Below are positions 63,113 to 64,000 of a stretch of 64,000 bases of DNA, piece by piece; the first letter of the stretch is position 1, and each line of letters begins with the position of its first letter. The DNA lies in contig NZ_MNPW01000003.1 of the NCBI RefSeq assembly GCF_001983175.1, forward strand, positions 1 through 64,000. The letters are read 5' to 3'. The stretch is from Pseudomonas cedrina subsp. cedrina. GTDB taxonomy: Bacteria > Pseudomonadota > Gammaproteobacteria > Pseudomonadales > Pseudomonadaceae. The position numbers and the translations under genes were made by a program. The notes under the pieces are model-generated. The model saw only the letters and a program-made list of their open reading frames with translations, ran no database searches and was not told the origin of the DNA.

Positions 63113-64000
63113 ATGAATGGAACATCCACCGGCAGCGAAACCGCCGCATTGATTGCGCGGTTGGACTGGGCGCAAAGCCCCCTCGGTGAGGCCAATGAAT
63201 GGCCGCAAAGCCTGCGCACCGCAGTGGACATCGTCGTGCATTCGCCGATGCCGATGCTGCTGCTGTGGGGCAAGCAGCTCACGCAACTCTACAACGACGG
63301 CTTCGCCCTGCTCGCCGGCAACAAACACCCCGAAGCGATGGGGCAGCCGACGCACCAGACCTGGCCGGAGCTGGAGAGCTTTACCGCGCCGATCTACGAC
63401 GCCGTGTTCAGCGGCCAGGCGCGCACCTTCAGCGAGCAGCGTTTCGTGCTGCAACGCCATAACCGCGACACCGAAATCTGGCTGGACCTGACCTACAGCC
63501 CGATCCGCGACGAAAGCGCCAACGTGGCCGGTATCCTGGTTACCGCCATCGAAACCAACGAGCGCCGCAAGGCCCAGCACAACACCGAACAACGCCTGCA
63601 GCTCGCACTGGCGGCCACCGACGCGGTGGGCACCTGGGATTGGGATATCGGCGAAGACCGCTTCATCGCCGACGCGCACTTCGCCTACCTGCATGGCGTG
63701 GACCCCAGCGACGCGGGCCGCCTGCCGATCAGCGACTACCTGCAAGGCGTGCACCCCGAAGACCGTGGCATGGTGGCGCGCAGCATCAAGCATTGCATTA
63801 CCTTCGGCACCGAATACGCCGAGGAATACCGGCTCTTGCAGGCCGACGGCCAAGTGCGCTGGGTATTTGCCCGGGGCCGCTGCTACAAGGATCATCAGGG
63901 CCGCCCCGCGCGGTTCCTCGGTGCCGCGCTGGACCTTACCGAGCGCAAGAACACCGAGCAGGCCCTGCGCCAAAGCCAGACCGAACTGCAACTGATCATC
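63113..64000 (+). CDS. PAS-domain sensor kinase, partial (right edge)
   Basis: The visible 296 residues have no membrane segment. The N-terminal part has the pattern LDWAQSPLGEANEWPQSLRT seen in blue-light/PAS histidine kinases, then a first PAS domain (about 30-160, with WLDLTYSPIRDE) and a second (about 170-285, GTWDWDI, HPEDR, YRLLQADGQVRWVFARG), each ending with an E-R-K linker. A kinase domain is expected beyond the edge but not seen. AGGG precedes the ATG. It is probably not part of the hydroxybutyrate operon because two hairpins separate them. Confidence 0.8.
   Translation, partial: MNGTSTGSETAALIARLDWAQSPLGEANEWPQSLRTAVDIVVHSPMPMLLLWGKQLTQLYNDGFALLAGNKHPEAMGQPTHQTWPELESFTAPIYDAVFSGQARTFSEQRFVLQRHNRDTEIWLDLTYSPIRDESANVAGILVTAIETNERRKAQHNTEQRLQLALAATDAVGTWDWDIGEDRFIADAHFAYLHGVDPSDAGRLPISDYLQGVHPEDRGMVARSIKHCITFGTEYAEEYRLLQADGQVRWVFARGRCYKDHQGRPARFLGAALDLTERKNTEQALRQSQTELQLII

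Noticed and set aside
1..64000. CRISPR arrays, tRNA or rRNA genes, prophage modules
   Set aside because: No regularly spaced direct repeats, tRNA-like cloverleaf or phage genes were recognised on either strand.

Overview
The window reads as a chromosomal segment of a fluorescent Pseudomonas (P. fluorescens group). It is GC-rich, carries several REP/REPIN elements with the P. fluorescens-type arm (tgtgggagc...gcctgcgatgg), and has gene blocks syntenic with known Pseudomonas loci. This is inferred from content; no database was searched. No rRNA, tRNA or CRISPR array was seen.

Layout. 1-905: partial IS4-family transposase running off the left edge; the sequence behind it ends inside a REPIN (1105-1175). 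1199-4645: RND/MMPL-type exporter with an exported YCF48-like beta-propeller. 4939-6054: Gfo/Idh/MocA oxidoreductase preceded by two GGAA-N6-TTCC dyads. 6180-14125: lipid-metabolism block (two-domain FabG, MaoC hydratase, thiolase, acyl-CoA ligase, large FadE). 14325-26077: hydrocarbon block with AlkB alkane hydroxylase, three PraB-like exported proteins, two FadL porins and a remnant of a third, then an alpha/beta hydrolase and a Baeyer-Villiger monooxygenase/SDR/PF10118 operon. Together these suggest outer-membrane uptake, terminal hydroxylation, a subterminal ketone-to-ester route, and CoA activation with beta-oxidation.

26074-28764: a PTS-EIIC/EAL fusion protein and a small TTG-initiated protein. 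28769-49427: a complete H2-type (HSI-II-like) type VI secretion cluster, tssA-B-C-E-F-G-H, sigma-54 activator, small lipoprotein, fha, tssJ-K-L-M, phosphatase stp, kinase stk, with hcp divergent. No vgrG, PAAR or recognisable effector lies in the window. The tssA-hcp intergenic region holds a sigma-54 promoter candidate and a cluster of TGCGCA dyads.

49480-64000: aldo/keto reductase, DUF1543 protein, parvulin, a yejABEF oligopeptide ABC transporter, then a 3-hydroxybutyrate module (RpoN activator HbcR-like, GntP-family permease, D-3-hydroxybutyrate dehydrogenase, acetoacetyl-CoA synthetase) and a partial PAS sensor kinase at the right edge. The hydroxybutyrate promoter region shows a -24/-12 element and two GTCTC-N6-GAGAC dyads separated by a REPIN.
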